From: Candidatus Falkowbacteria bacterium
GTDB lineage: Bacteria; Patescibacteriota; Patescibacteriia; Patescibacteriales; Patescibacteriaceae
Length of the DNA stretch: 64,000 nt
Assembly (NCBI GenBank): GCA_026396835.1
Contig: JAPLWA010000004.1
Coordinates: forward strand, 434,001 to 498,000
Direction: 5' to 3'
In this document: positions 1-8,472 of the stretch, piece by piece
Layout: every line of letters begins with the position of its first letter
How positions within the stretch are numbered: position 1 is the first letter of the stretch
Made by a program: the position numbers and the translations under genes
Notes under the pieces: generated by a model
What the model was told of the DNA's origin: nothing
What the model saw: the letters and a program-made list of their open reading frames with translations, nothing else
Databases searched by the model: none

Positions 1-356
1 GTCTTAGAAGCGCTAACATAAACAGTTCTACCATCACGAACAGCCTCATAACCATCAACCAAGAGTGACTGAGGTGAGCCTTTAACTTTAATATTCTTGT
101 AATACCATTCAATTGGAGCCAAATGTTCTGGATTTGGAACTAACCTAAGACCGATTGCATCGCGCGATACGACCTGATTATTGCCAGAAGGGCTACCAGG
201 CGAATCTTTATTAACCGTCTGATCTTTAGCGGCAGTATCTTGAGCTGTAGCTTGAGTGCCATTAGCTTGAGTATCTAGAGTCTGAGCAAATGAAAATTTA
301 AAAACTCCTAAGCTAAAAATTAGGACAAAAATGATAATAAAGCTCTTGTATGTCAT
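1..356 (-). CDS. Secreted protein of unknown function (N-terminal part; gene runs off the window)
   Basis: An open frame starts at ATG 354-356 and continues past the window edge, giving about 118 residues. It opens with a signal peptide (MTYKSFIIIFVLIFSLGVFK...FSFAQ), followed by a low-complexity stretch rich in Thr, Gln, Ala and Asp. It then enters a conserved-looking segment containing IGLRLVPNPEHLAPIEWY and GSPQSLLVDGYEAVRDGR. This type of sequence is, to my recollection, common in secreted proteins of Patescibacteria, where it has no assigned function. The start is chosen because the signal peptide begins there and ATG is preceded by the CAT that is common in this genome. The product is probably exported and surface-attached. 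No catalytic motif is visible in the part present. Confidence 0.7.
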   Translation of the reverse strand, partial: MTYKSFIIIFVLIFSLGVFKFSFAQTLDTQANGTQATAQDTAAKDQTVNKDSPGSPSGNNQVVSRDAIGLRLVPNPEHLAPIEWYYKNIKVKGSPQSLLVDGYEAVRDGRTVYVSASK

Positions 357-452
357 ATGATGATTTATTATCTATTATTATACTAATAAACGAAAAATTC
401 GGCAAATAAAAACGACTACCCAAGGAGGAAGGCAGCCGTAAGAGGAGAAACC

Positions 453-470
453 AAATTACTTAAGTAATTT
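453..470. repeat. Perfect 18-bp palindrome
   Basis: The sequence AAATTACTTAAGTAATTT equals its own reverse complement. It lies about 100 bp upstream of the start of the secreted-protein gene (minus strand). It could be an operator for a dimeric protein or part of an RNA hairpin. There is no T-tract, so it is not a normal terminator. Confidence 0.6.
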
Positions 471-506
471 GCACTAATCTATATAGTGAGAGGGAAAACA
501 ATTGGC

Positions 507-614
507 ATGAAATGTCATTGTTGTTCGACGCTTGATTCTAATAAGAATATAAAATGCCGTTGTTTATATGGCAGCTTATTTCTTAATAGCAAGGAGCACA
601 AAAGTTTAATTTAA
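507..614 (+). CDS. Possible 35-residue Cys-rich microprotein
   Basis: ATG at 507-509 opens a 35-codon frame ending in TAA (612-614). A GAGAGGG purine run lies about 12 nt upstream and could act as a weak ribosome site. The product starts MKCHCCSTLD and has a second cluster KCRC near residue 17, giving Cys at 3, 5, 6, 17 and 19. That spacing could bind a metal ion. The C-terminal half (about residues 20-35) is ordinary and Lys-rich. Nothing beyond the cysteines and the purine run supports it, so this may be chance. Confidence 0.25.
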   Translation: MKCHCCSTLDSNKNIKCRCLYGSLFLNSKEHKSLI

Positions 615-978
615 TAAAGAACAAGTGTTAATAAACCATGTACTCTGTATACGTCTCAATGAGCTGGGCTTATTTCTTTCGGCCTTTTGCGCTCTTTCGG
701 TTTTTTGACATTGATGGCATACATTTTTTCCCTCTCTTGAATTTTTTTAACAAGAAGCAGAATAAGAAGAGATTTATGGTAGAGAATAGTTGTCAAATCA
801 TTATACATATTATCTTACTAAACATAACAGTTTTACTTTGTTTTTTTAAATAAGATGGATTATTTTGCATAAGTATAGACTTACCTACTTTCTCCCTAGA
901 AAAATGGGTTTAAATTTATAGATAATTATTTAAATTTTGAAAGTACAAATCAAAGCCAAATCTCTTCTTTCTGCTAAT

Positions 979-1004
979 AGTCAGTAAAATTTCTTTTACT
1001 GACT
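979..1004. repeat. Perfect 11-bp stem-loop downstream of mutM
   Basis: Arms AGTCAGTAAAA (979-989) and TTTTACTGACT (994-1004) enclose a 4-nt loop. It lies 83 bp past the mutM stop on the minus strand. Neither strand has a long T-run after the stem, so it may be a processing or stability element rather than a strong intrinsic terminator. Confidence 0.6.
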
Positions 1005-1087
1005 TGGAGAATTGTATCGATGAATGTTTACTTCACTAAACAGTAATAGAAGACTACCACCTAAAAAAGATTTTGTAAATAGCGCAA

Positions 1088-1945
1088 TTATTTCTGACAA
1101 TTTGGGCAAAAATGAGTACCCCTACCAGCTAAACGTATCTTTTTAATTAGTTCACCACAACTCTTACAAGGCTGACCAGAGCGACCGTAAACTTTTAAGA
1201 AAGCGACAAAATTACCTTTTTGACCAGCTCCATCTCGAAAATTACTAAAAGTTGTCCCCCGCTTTAGAATCGCTTTCTTTAAAATAAGAGGAATAGCTAA
1301 ATAAATTTTTTTCTTCTCAAGCAATGTCAAAGTCTTTACTAGACGTGTTGGTCTAAGGCCAGATTTGAATAAAACTTCGTCTACATAAATGTTACCTAAA
1401 CCAACAACTAGCTTCTGATCTAGCAAGGCAGCTTTAATCGAAGTTCTTAAACGACGATTTATTAAACTTACAAATTTCTCAAAAGTCAAAGCCTTGTCAA
1501 AAGGTTCATGACCATAAGCATTGTCAATCACAGAAAACTCATCAGCTTTGACTGCTTTTACCCAGCCAAATTTTCTTATGTCATTAAAATATAAAGTGCC
1601 TCCATTATTTAAAGTGAAAACTAAGCGCGTGAATTTGTTAGGTACCGTTGTACCAGTTGAAACAATCGGGTGTCCGCCAGCAATTAATTTCTTATTCGAT
1701 TGAAAAATAAGCTGACCCGTCATTTTTAGATGAACTACAAAAAAATGCTTACCAAAATCAATGATAAGCATCTTCGCCCGGCGACGGACATCAATAATTT
1801 TATTACCAAGCGCAGCGCGACGTAAACTCGGTAGACTAGAAACAAAAGTCTTTTTATCAAACGAAATAATTGATTTAATTGTTTTACCAACTAAAGCTTT
1901 ATTAAGATCTCTTGCAACAGTTTCCACTTCTGGCAATTCTGGCAT
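1088..1945 (-). CDS. mutM: Formamidopyrimidine-DNA glycosylase (Fpg/MutM)
   Basis: Bifunctional DNA glycosylase/AP lyase that removes oxidised purines such as 8-oxoguanine. The 285 residues match the family length. The N-terminus is PELPEVET, so the catalytic proline (Pro1 after Met removal) and Glu2 are intact. Other family markers are RRAK (Lys58), HLKMTGQL (about 72-79), RKFGW, GLGNIYVDEVLF and VYGRSGQPC. The C-terminal zinc finger is complete: Cys260, Cys263, Cys280, Cys283, with the DNA-binding Arg275 in GRGTH. The gene ends a compact minus-strand run after the PfkB gene (3-bp gap) and the htrA-like gene, suggesting co-transcription. Confidence 0.96.
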   Translation of the reverse strand: MPELPEVETVARDLNKALVGKTIKSIISFDKKTFVSSLPSLRRAALGNKIIDVRRRAKMLIIDFGKHFFVVHLKMTGQLIFQSNKKLIAGGHPIVSTGTTVPNKFTRLVFTLNNGGTLYFNDIRKFGWVKAVKADEFSVIDNAYGHEPFDKALTFEKFVSLINRRLRTSIKAALLDQKLVVGLGNIYVDEVLFKSGLRPTRLVKTLTLLEKKKIYLAIPLILKKAILKRGTTFSNFRDGAGQKGNFVAFLKVYGRSGQPCKSCGELIKKIRLAGRGTHFCPNCQK

Positions 1946-1948
1946 AAA

Positions 1949-2902
1949 TTAAAAACCAATTTTCTCTCTCGACAACAAACCATTCTGAGCGCCCAATTTA
2001 GTTACGACTGAACCAGAATTTTTCATAGCTAATTTCAAAGCTCGGCTAATATTGTTGTGATAATCAAAGGCCGCTACAAAAGTTGAGCCAAAAGCATCAC
2101 CCACACCGGTTGTGTCAATTGCCTTGTGAGTTGTGGCTTTTTCTTTATAAATCTTTTTACCGTCAAAGACAGAAGCGCCTCTGCGGCCTTCAGTGATAAT
2201 GACAATCTTAGGACCTGACTTATAAAGTTTTTTTAGCATCATTGAAACAGGTAGAACTTTTTTTGTAAGTGGCATCAATAATTCGACTGCCTCATCTTTG
2301 TTCAAAATTAGAATATCTGTTAAAGCTAAAAAGTTTTTTAGACCATTATAGCCTACTGCCAACTGCTTACGCCCTGGATTCCAAGCGATCTTTGTTTTAG
2401 TAGAAAAAACTTCTTTAAGAATTTCTCGCCAAGCACCGCTTAATGAAGTTAGATATAAACGCTTAGCATTTTCCAATTTTTTAGAAAGCTTGTGATTTAT
2501 TTTAAGAAGTCCGTTAGATGCGCGATAAGTAAATAACACATGGTCACCGGAAGCGGTTTTCAAAACCAAAGATCGGCCTGACTTACCAGCTTCGCGCTGT
2601 ACGAAACGACAATCAACTTTATGCTTTAATAAATTATTTATCATGCGCTGGCCAGCATCATCATCGCCTACGCTAACAACAGCTGCCACCTTAAAGCCAA
2701 GTTTAGCTAAAGCAATAGCAGTATTAGAAGCTCCACCGCCAAAACTATAATGCATATCTTTAATACCTACCTTTGAACCGTATTCAAAACCTACCACTCT
2801 TTCATGGAGTTTTTGATCATTGAGCATTAAGTAATCATCGACTGTAAAAAATATATCTTCGGTTGCTCCACCGATAGTTATAAAATCGTATTTTCTCAAC
2901 AT
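1949..2902 (-). CDS. PfkB-family sugar or nucleoside kinase
   Basis: ATP-dependent kinase of the ribokinase/PfkB superfamily, 317 residues. The glycine-rich substrate motif GGGASNTAIALAKLGF lies near residue 55, and the PfkB signature DTTGVGDAFG near 263-272 holds the catalytic base (about Asp269) and the anion hole. The N-terminal strand YDFITIGGATED is typical of the fold. The substrate cannot be read from sequence; adenosine kinase-like or ribokinase-like enzymes are both possible. It lies 1 bp from the htrA-like gene upstream and 3 bp from mutM downstream, so these three form a probable operon. Confidence 0.85.
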   Translation of the reverse strand: MLRKYDFITIGGATEDIFFTVDDYLMLNDQKLHERVVGFEYGSKVGIKDMHYSFGGGASNTAIALAKLGFKVAAVVSVGDDDAGQRMINNLLKHKVDCRFVQREAGKSGRSLVLKTASGDHVLFTYRASNGLLKINHKLSKKLENAKRLYLTSLSGAWREILKEVFSTKTKIAWNPGRKQLAVGYNGLKNFLALTDILILNKDEAVELLMPLTKKVLPVSMMLKKLYKSGPKIVIITEGRRGASVFDGKKIYKEKATTHKAIDTTGVGDAFGSTFVAAFDYHNNISRALKLAMKNSGSVVTKLGAQNGLLSREKIGF

Positions 2903-2903
2903 A

Positions 2904-4025
2904 TTATTTTAATTCATCAAGCGTCACAATTTTTGAAAATATTTGTGTGCCGCGTTGAACTTTAAGACCTAGCTTTTTGCCAGGGCCAAATTGGCTGATA
3001 TAAGATAATAAAGGTAAGCGTTCATCAATTTTCTTACCATCAACTTCAAAAATAATATCATCAGCCGCTAGACCTGCCTTAGCTGCTGGCGAATCAACCG
3101 TAATTGCAGCTTCACCATTTTCACCTACTATAATCAAAGCTCCGGTTGAGCGAGGCAATTTTCTGGCCTCAGCAATTTCCGGCGTAATTATTAAATAACG
3201 AACACCAAGACGTGAACGAATAATACGACCATTGTCACGAGCACTTGTAACAACAGGTTTTGCTTCATTTACCGGAATAGCAAAACCAATACTCTCGCCA
3301 CCATCATCTTTAGCCACGTTAATACCGACGACTTTACCGTCAAGATTAATTAATGGTCCGCCGGAATTTCCAAAATTTATTTGAGCGTCAGTCTGAATAA
3401 CATTTTCTAAATTTTCTGTTGTTCCATTATTACCCGAAGCCATAAGACTTCTACCTAAACCAGATACGATTCCTTTAGTGGCGCTATTGTCATAGCGACC
3501 AAGAGCATTACCGATAGCAATAACACTGGAGCCAACCTGCAAGGCGTTGCTATCCCCCATTTCTAAAAATGGCAAGTTCTTATCAAAGATTTTTAAGATA
3601 GCTAAATCATTAACCGGGTCTTTCCCGATCAACTGCGCAAAATATTGCTTACCTGAATTAAGCGTAACTTTATATTCGCTCTTACCATCAGTTCCAGCTG
3701 AAGCAACATGCTTATTGGTTATAATTAATCCATCAGCTGAGATAAGGAAGCCGGAACCGGCGCCGCGACGAACTTTTCTTTGTTCGATTCTCGTGTTGCC
3801 AGTATTCATATCAAGCACTTCAGTATCAACATTTTCAGAAATAGTAATACTAACAACTCCAGGAGCAGCGCGATTTATAGCTCGAATAGTTGCCTCTTGC
3901 TCATCAAGACGCAAAGTACCAGCTTGAGCACCTAAGCTTATAAAATTCTCAGTTAAGGCGATGCCGGCGCCTAAAGTAGCGGCTACGATGATTAGCCAAA
4001 TGGCAATGTATTTAGTAATTTTCAT
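2904..4025 (-). CDS. HtrA/DegP-like trypsin-fold serine protease with PDZ domain
   Basis: Membrane-anchored quality-control protease, 373 residues. It has one N-terminal transmembrane segment (about 5-26), a trypsin-like domain with catalytic His106 (TNKHVAS), Asp140 (VNDLAIL) and Ser221 (FGNSGGPL), and one C-terminal PDZ domain (about 275-370) with the DDIIFEVDGKKI core. The domain order matches DegS/HtrA types with a single PDZ. It should act on the outer face of the membrane on misfolded exported proteins. It is the first gene of a probable htrA-pfkB-mutM operon. A TATAAT box ends only 9 bp before the ATG, so the message may be leaderless. Confidence 0.93.
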   Translation of the reverse strand: MKITKYIAIWLIIVAATLGAGIALTENFISLGAQAGTLRLDEQEATIRAINRAAPGVVSITISENVDTEVLDMNTGNTRIEQRKVRRGAGSGFLISADGLIITNKHVASAGTDGKSEYKVTLNSGKQYFAQLIGKDPVNDLAILKIFDKNLPFLEMGDSNALQVGSSVIAIGNALGRYDNSATKGIVSGLGRSLMASGNNGTTENLENVIQTDAQINFGNSGGPLINLDGKVVGINVAKDDGGESIGFAIPVNEAKPVVTSARDNGRIIRSRLGVRYLIITPEIAEARKLPRSTGALIIVGENGEAAITVDSPAAKAGLAADDIIFEVDGKKIDERLPLLSYISQFGPGKKLGLKVQRGTQIFSKIVTLDELK

Positions 4026-4034
4026 ATGAACCTA

Positions 4035-4040
4035 ATTATA
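4035..4040 (-). promoter_or_regulatory. -10 box of the htrA-like gene
   Basis: The minus strand reads TATAAT, then 9 nt, then ATG (4025). No good -35 is seen at 17 bp. A start about 6-7 nt after the box would leave almost no 5' untranslated region. Confidence 0.5.
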
Positions 4041-4053
4041 ACAAATTTGTAAT

Positions 4054-4091
4054 AAAAAATCACCCTTTTTGCTATTAAACAAATCGGGTGA
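4054..4091 (-). terminator. Intrinsic terminator after the methyltransferase gene
   Basis: On the minus strand TCACCC (4086-4091) pairs with GGGTGA (4060-4065) across a 20-nt loop and is followed by TTTTTTA. It separates the methyltransferase from the htrA-like gene. Confidence 0.6.
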
Positions 4092-4104
4092 AATAAGCAC
4101 AAAT

Positions 4105-4761
4105 CTATCGCCAGACTTCGGCCATATATGCAAAATTGCAAATTGGATAAAATCTTACCTTAAATCCAAGTTGATCAATTATGCCTTTTATATACTTCTT
4201 AGAAAAAGCCTTAGACTCAAAACCACATTCATTGATTATCTTCGCTCCACTAACTCTTAACTTACTCCAAGCCTCTTCTTCATACATCTTCTTTCTGATA
4301 GCAATGACTGATCTTTTAGAAGAGTAAAAGTCAAAATAAAGTTTTTCGCCATAACTTAGAAGCTTTTCTACAACATAGGCAATATCATCAAAATTACAAA
4401 TTGTTCCCATATTAAGAAGAATAGAATTAAAAGGCACGTTCAATTGATCCAACTTAAGAAAGTCTGAACAAATAAAGCTTACATTATTAATTTCTTTTTT
4501 AAGAGCTGTCGACCTAGCTTCATCAACTAGTGACTCGATAATATCAACTCCAATAACCCAGGAATTATTTTTAGCTAAAACAAAAACCTCGTGACCTAAG
4601 CCACAACCAGCGGCTAAGACTATTTCGTTTTTGATTCTACTATTCAAAAACTTATATTCTTCACGCAAAAACTTGGTTCTTATTTTTGCACGCCTGGGGT
4701 TATGAGCATTTACTAACATTTGCCTGACAAGTTTGTCAGACACATTTTCATACTCTAACAT
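4105..4761 (-). CDS. Class I SAM-dependent methyltransferase, substrate unknown
   Basis: A 218-residue Rossmann-fold methyltransferase. Motif I appears as VLAAGCGLGHEVF (about 48-60), followed by the acidic strand end VIGVDIIESLVDEA that contacts the SAM ribose, and SFICSDF as motif II/III. The small size and lack of a target-recognition domain point to a small-molecule or protein substrate. It follows the LivG-like ATPase gene with a 43-bp gap and precedes a terminator, so it may be the last gene of the transporter transcript, but there is no functional link visible. Confidence 0.75.
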   Translation of the reverse strand: MLEYENVSDKLVRQMLVNAHNPRRAKIRTKFLREEYKFLNSRIKNEIVLAAGCGLGHEVFVLAKNNSWVIGVDIIESLVDEARSTALKKEINNVSFICSDFLKLDQLNVPFNSILLNMGTICNFDDIAYVVEKLLSYGEKLYFDFYSSKRSVIAIRKKMYEEEAWSKLRVSGAKIINECGFESKAFSKKYIKGIIDQLGFKVRFYPICNFAYMAEVWR

Positions 4762-4804
4762 GATATTTAATTTTTAATTTACGAAAATTTGTTATTTTAT
4801 AAAT

Positions 4805-5569
4805 TTAATGACTGCTAGTTCCAAAATAAATCTCTTGCAATCTTTTGTCCTGTTGAATATTTTCTGGCGTATCTTCTAGATATTTTTGTCCATCAACCAA
4901 CACCACAACTTTTTCAACTAAATCAAACAAAAACTTTAGGTCATGCTCAACCACCATAATTGTAAAACCATGGTCCTTGTTCAAAGTTTTTATTACTTGA
5001 GCTAGTTGCTTTCGTAAAGCCGGCGCTACGCCAGCCGTTGGTTCGTCAATCAACAATAATTTACCCTTAAATAATTTAAGGCGAGCTAATTCTAGAAGTC
5101 TGATTTGTCCGCCTGATAAAATTCCGGCTAACGAATCTTTATGAGCTAATAGATTCATTTCTTCTAAAGAAGCATCGATGATCTTTGACATTTTTTTGCG
5201 CCAACGAGGCATAAACATCCACCACCAAGGAAACTTCTCAGCTTTTTCAGCTCCAATGATAATATTGTCAGCTACAGTTAAATCCTTAAAAACTCCGGCG
5301 TGTTGAAAACTGCGCCCAATGCCCAAGAGAGCTCGTTTATTCGGCGCTAGATTCATAATATCCTTGCCGTCAAAACTTATAGTACCTGAATCAACTTGAG
5401 CAAAACCTGAGATGGCATTAAGCAAGGTTGTTTTACCGCAACCATTTGGTCCGATAATGCCGATAATTTCACCCGCCTTAACGCTTAATGAAACATCATG
5501 CAAAATAACTTGTTTACCAAATTTTACTTCTAGGTTCTCAATATTAATTATATTTGTTTCTTTGTTCAT
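4805..5569 (-). CDS. livG: LivG-like ABC transporter ATPase (branched-chain amino-acid type)
   Basis: Nucleotide-binding subunit that powers uptake by the adjacent permeases. In 254 residues it has Walker A GPNGCGKTT, Q-loop GRSFQHAG, signature LSGGQIRLLELAR, Walker B LLLIDEPTAG and H-loop VVEHDL. The long insertion between Q-loop and signature (WWWMFMPRWRKK) is typical of LivG rather than LivF. It lies 4 bp from the livM-like gene. No livF-like second ATPase is encoded in the window, so LivG may act as a homodimer or pair with a subunit encoded elsewhere. Confidence 0.88.
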   Translation of the reverse strand: MNKETNIINIENLEVKFGKQVILHDVSLSVKAGEIIGIIGPNGCGKTTLLNAISGFAQVDSGTISFDGKDIMNLAPNKRALLGIGRSFQHAGVFKDLTVADNIIIGAEKAEKFPWWWMFMPRWRKKMSKIIDASLEEMNLLAHKDSLAGILSGGQIRLLELARLKLFKGKLLLIDEPTAGVAPALRKQLAQVIKTLNKDHGFTIMVVEHDLKFLFDLVEKVVVLVDGQKYLEDTPENIQQDKRLQEIYFGTSSH

Positions 5570-5573
5570 ATGA

Positions 5574-6437
5574 TTAAATAAATCTTTTCTGTGGCATAAG
5601 TGTTTTACTAATTCCTTTGATTATTACTATCAATAATAGTGAATATAATAAATTTCTTAAATTTCCAACAATGCTTGGCGGTAAGCTGAAAAATCTTAAA
5701 GTCTCTGGTAACAAAACAATGACAATCGTGGACCAAGACAACCAACGAACCTTAGGTTTAGCGGCGACGATCGCGATAGTTGCTAATTGAATCAATAACA
5801 TCATGCCGCCAAAATTAGGATCAAGGAATCTAATACGCCAAATTGCAATTATGCCACCCAAAGCTGCAACAAAAGAAGAAATAACAATAACATAGGCGCC
5901 TAATCGTTTAGTTGAAAAACCAAATGACTCAACAATATATTTATTTTCTTTCATTGCTAAAAGAGCACGACCGAATTGAGTTTTCAAGATTATATATTCT
6001 AGTAAAATAATAAACAGCGTTAAAACAAATTGTAATAAAGCTAGTTGTCCTAAACTAGAAGCAAAGTCTGGTCGATTAATACCAGCAATGCCAAGCACGC
6101 CACCAGTTAAAGAATCCCAAGATTTTAATATTGCATCAAAAGCCAAGACGCTAGCTAGAGAAAAAACTGTAAAACTATCAGCTGATAATTTTAAGTAAGC
6201 TGTTACAAAAATTAAACTCGCCAGTACTACGATAAGCAAAGCAATTAAAACGGATAGCAGTAGAGATAAACCATGCACTTGAAGAATCACCATCGCGTAA
6301 GCACTCAAAGCAAACATGACCGGAATTCCTAGAAAGAAAATATTACTAACCACAATAGCTAAATGAGCGCCCATCGCAGGGATGGCAGTTTCAAATATTC
6401 TTGTTAATTGTGTTAACCAGTAACCCATATTAATCAA
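5574..6437 (-). CDS. livM: LivM-like ABC permease
   Basis: Integral membrane subunit of the branched-chain amino-acid/urea-type importer, 287 residues with about 8 hydrophobic segments. The segment FGRALLAMKENKYIVESFGF, about 150-170 residues in, is the EAA-like cytoplasmic loop that contacts the ATPase. This loop and the following ISSFVAALGGIIA assign it to the LivM class. It overlaps the upstream livH-like gene by 8 bp and sits 4 bp before livG, so translation is probably coupled. The transported ligand is inferred from family only. Confidence 0.82.
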   Translation of the reverse strand: MINMGYWLTQLTRIFETAIPAMGAHLAIVVSNIFFLGIPVMFALSAYAMVILQVHGLSLLLSVLIALLIVVLASLIFVTAYLKLSADSFTVFSLASVLAFDAILKSWDSLTGGVLGIAGINRPDFASSLGQLALLQFVLTLFIILLEYIILKTQFGRALLAMKENKYIVESFGFSTKRLGAYVIVISSFVAALGGIIAIWRIRFLDPNFGGMMLLIQLATIAIVAAKPKVRWLSWSTIVIVLLPETLRFFSLPPSIVGNLRNLLYSLLLIVIIKGISKTLMPQKRFI

Positions 6438-7311
6438 CTCTTACTTTATTAGTAAACAAACCGTTTGGTCGCCAAGCCAAAATAATAATTGCTAACATAA
6501 ATACAATTGCCATTTTCCAATTAGAACTTAAGCTTAAATTATCAGGCGACAAACTAATTATTAATTCAGGTACCAAGGTAACTAAATAAGATGAAATTAC
6601 TAAACCTCTAATATCAAATACGCCACCAATAAACATTGCTACAAAAGCCAATATAACAAGAGGGAAACCTGCCTGCGGCGTTAAAGCCGTATTCATAACA
6701 GTCATGATGGCAACAAAGCCTGCTAGTAACCCTGCAATCACAAAAACACTTAAACGTACAAGCGAAGAATTTATTGTGATGCTGGATGATAACGAATTAT
6801 TCTCAGCCACACTTCTTAGATCTCTGCCCCAAGGAGTTTTTTTAACTAGTAAAATAAAAAATACAGCTAAGAAAAATCCCACTACAATTGTAATTATTCC
6901 AGGAACAGTTATATAAAGATCGCCCAGAGCAATTGTTGGTAGAACTCCTCCAATAATTGATTTAGCATCAGTCTTAAATATAATCGCAATTAGAGACTCG
7001 AGTGTTATGCCAAAAGCTAGGCTTAACAATAGTCCAAACATAGCTTCTTTCTTTCTAGCCGAAGCTTCGAGTAAAAGATAAGAAGCTATGCTTAGGACCA
7101 AGGAAACTAATACACTGATCGCAATAGCGATGATTAATGGCAAATTATTTGATAGAGCAAAGTACAAACCATAAGCTGCAGCAATACCAACCGCTCCCAA
7201 AGCGAGGTGATAAATCTTACTTACGGAATAAACTAAGTACAAAGGAACTGCCAGTAACAATACTTGGGTTCCGAGGACTAAACTGTTTAATATAATCTGC
7301 CAAAAAAACAT
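6430..7311 (-). CDS. livH: LivH-like ABC permease
   Basis: Second integral membrane subunit of the importer, 293 residues with about 8 transmembrane segments. The loop TPWGRDLRSVAENNSLSSS (about 159-177) is the LivH-type coupling loop, and the C-terminal WRPNGLF is a family hallmark. It lies between the substrate-binding protein gene (3-bp gap) and livM (8-bp overlap). Together they form one transcription unit ordered binding protein, LivH, LivM, LivG. Confidence 0.84.
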   Translation of the reverse strand: MFFWQIILNSLVLGTQVLLLAVPLYLVYSVSKIYHLALGAVGIAAAYGLYFALSNNLPLIIAIAISVLVSLVLSIASYLLLEASARKKEAMFGLLLSLAFGITLESLIAIIFKTDAKSIIGGVLPTIALGDLYITVPGIITIVVGFFLAVFFILLVKKTPWGRDLRSVAENNSLSSSITINSSLVRLSVFVIAGLLAGFVAIMTVMNTALTPQAGFPLVILAFVAMFIGGVFDIRGLVISSYLVTLVPELIISLSPDNLSLSSNWKMAIVFMLAIIILAWRPNGLFTNKVRVD

Positions 7312-7314
7312 ATG

Positions 7315-8472
7315 TTATTTAACTAATTCTGGTTGGTTATTCTTAATCACGTAAACAGCCGCATCAACATTAGTAAAGCTACTATTCTTGAAGTTAAAGC
7401 TTTTACTAATATAGCCGCTGAAGTCACGAGAGACCAAGGCTTTTCTAACCGCAATAGGGTCTTCACCTAATTCAACAATCAAACTAGACATAACATCTAA
7501 ATTATCTGCTGTTGAAGCCGTAAAGTAATCTCCTAGATCACCTAAAGTACCCTTCTCTGACTCAATACTATTTTTCAAGCTCTTAAATTCCTCGCTAGAG
7601 ATTTGAGGTGCATCTACTATAATCATGCCTTCAACTGTTTTAGGGGCTAAGGCTAAAGTAGATTTGTTCATATAAGCAATCTGTCCAAAAAGTTTGTAAT
7701 TATTCCAATCCTTGATTTCGGATAACTGCTTAATCAAACTTTGACCAGGTGCGCCAGCATTAGGATTTAATAAAAGTGCATCTGGCTGAGCAGCTCTAAC
7801 TTTTTCTAAAACATTTCTAAAATCATTTCCGCTCTTAGGATATTTTTCACTAGCTACAATTTTCACATCAGGATATTTTTTAAGAGACTCCATCCAAGCA
7901 TTCTCTAGACCGATATTATAATCGTTCTGTTCACTGATGATTGCGACTTTCTTGTATTTACTCATTTCGTCGGCTAATTTTTCGCCAGTAAGGTTATCGC
8001 TATAGGCGAAGGAGAAAACATAATCATTAGCTTTCTCGATCTGCGGATTTGATGATCCAGGGCCAGCCAGTAAAACTTTGCCATCTTTAACCAAAGGAAT
8101 CATGGCCAAAGTTTCTGAAGAACAAAAACCACCAATAATAAATTTAACACCATCAATTTCGGTTAGCTTCTGGAAAGCATTAACCGCGTCATTACCAGTA
8201 CACTTACCGTCTTCATAAATTACCTCGAACTTAATTCCTTTATCTTTGTATTTCTCGTTTACTTTGACTAATTGATAATCAATAACATTCTGAACTTGCT
8301 CGCCATAAGCGCCGGCGTCGCCGCTCAAAGGAAGGATAGCTCCTAGCTTAATCACTTTCATGCTCTTGCCAGCTTCGCTTGTATCTTTATTAAAAGAACA
8401 GCCAGCTAGCACTAACACCAACAATAGTGGTAGTACATAAAGAATCCTTAGAAACTTAACTCGTTTACTCAT
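7315..8472 (-). CDS. Periplasmic-binding-protein-like lipoprotein of the Liv-type importer
   Basis: Extracytoplasmic ligand receptor of type I fold (Leu/Ile/Val-binding family). I choose the ATG at 8472 (MSKRVKFLRI), because it places a normal lipoprotein signal with lipobox VLAGC directly at the N-terminus and is preceded by the usual CAT. An in-frame ATG at 8514 would add 14 residues. With the chosen start the protein has 385 residues. Family features are IKLGAILPLSGDAGAYGEQV at the start of the mature domain and KFIIGGFCSSETLAMIPLV further on. It heads the operon and diverges from a TrmB regulator. Amino acids or related small ligands are plausible. Confidence 0.85.
   Translation of the reverse strand: MSKRVKFLRILYVLPLLLVLVLAGCSFNKDTSEAGKSMKVIKLGAILPLSGDAGAYGEQVQNVIDYQLVKVNEKYKDKGIKFEVIYEDGKCTGNDAVNAFQKLTEIDGVKFIIGGFCSSETLAMIPLVKDGKVLLAGPGSSNPQIEKANDYVFSFAYSDNLTGEKLADEMSKYKKVAIISEQNDYNIGLENAWMESLKKYPDVKIVASEKYPKSGNDFRNVLEKVRAAQPDALLLNPNAGAPGQSLIKQLSEIKDWNNYKLFGQIAYMNKSTLALAPKTVEGMIIVDAPQISSEEFKSLKNSIESEKGTLGDLGDYFTASTADNLDVMSSLIVELGEDPIAVRKALVSRDFSGYISKSFNFKNSSFTNVDAAVYVIKNNQPELVK

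Larger units (their letters stand above)
357..1087. other. Long intergenic region without a convincing large gene
   Basis: This 731-bp spacer is unusually long for the window. It contains an 18-bp perfect palindrome (453-470), a possible 35-codon Cys-rich ORF (507-614), a weak 71-codon ORF (638-853) that lacks a Shine-Dalgarno and looks like chance translation of AT-rich DNA, and a perfect 11-bp stem-loop (979-1004). A purine-rich stretch at 421-450 could belong to a structured RNA, but I could not match it to a known family. Confidence 0.5.

Noticed and set aside
421-450. Possible SRP RNA because of a GGAAGGCAGCC-like string
   Set aside because: The strand before the loop does not carry the conserved CAGG...CC that pairs with it, and no flanking complementarity of a 100-nt hairpin is present.
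638-853. 71-codon ORF MYSVYVSMSWAYFF... in the first spacer
   Set aside because: No Shine-Dalgarno or promoter, composition expected from AT-rich non-coding DNA (runs of Phe, Ile, Lys), no recognisable motif.
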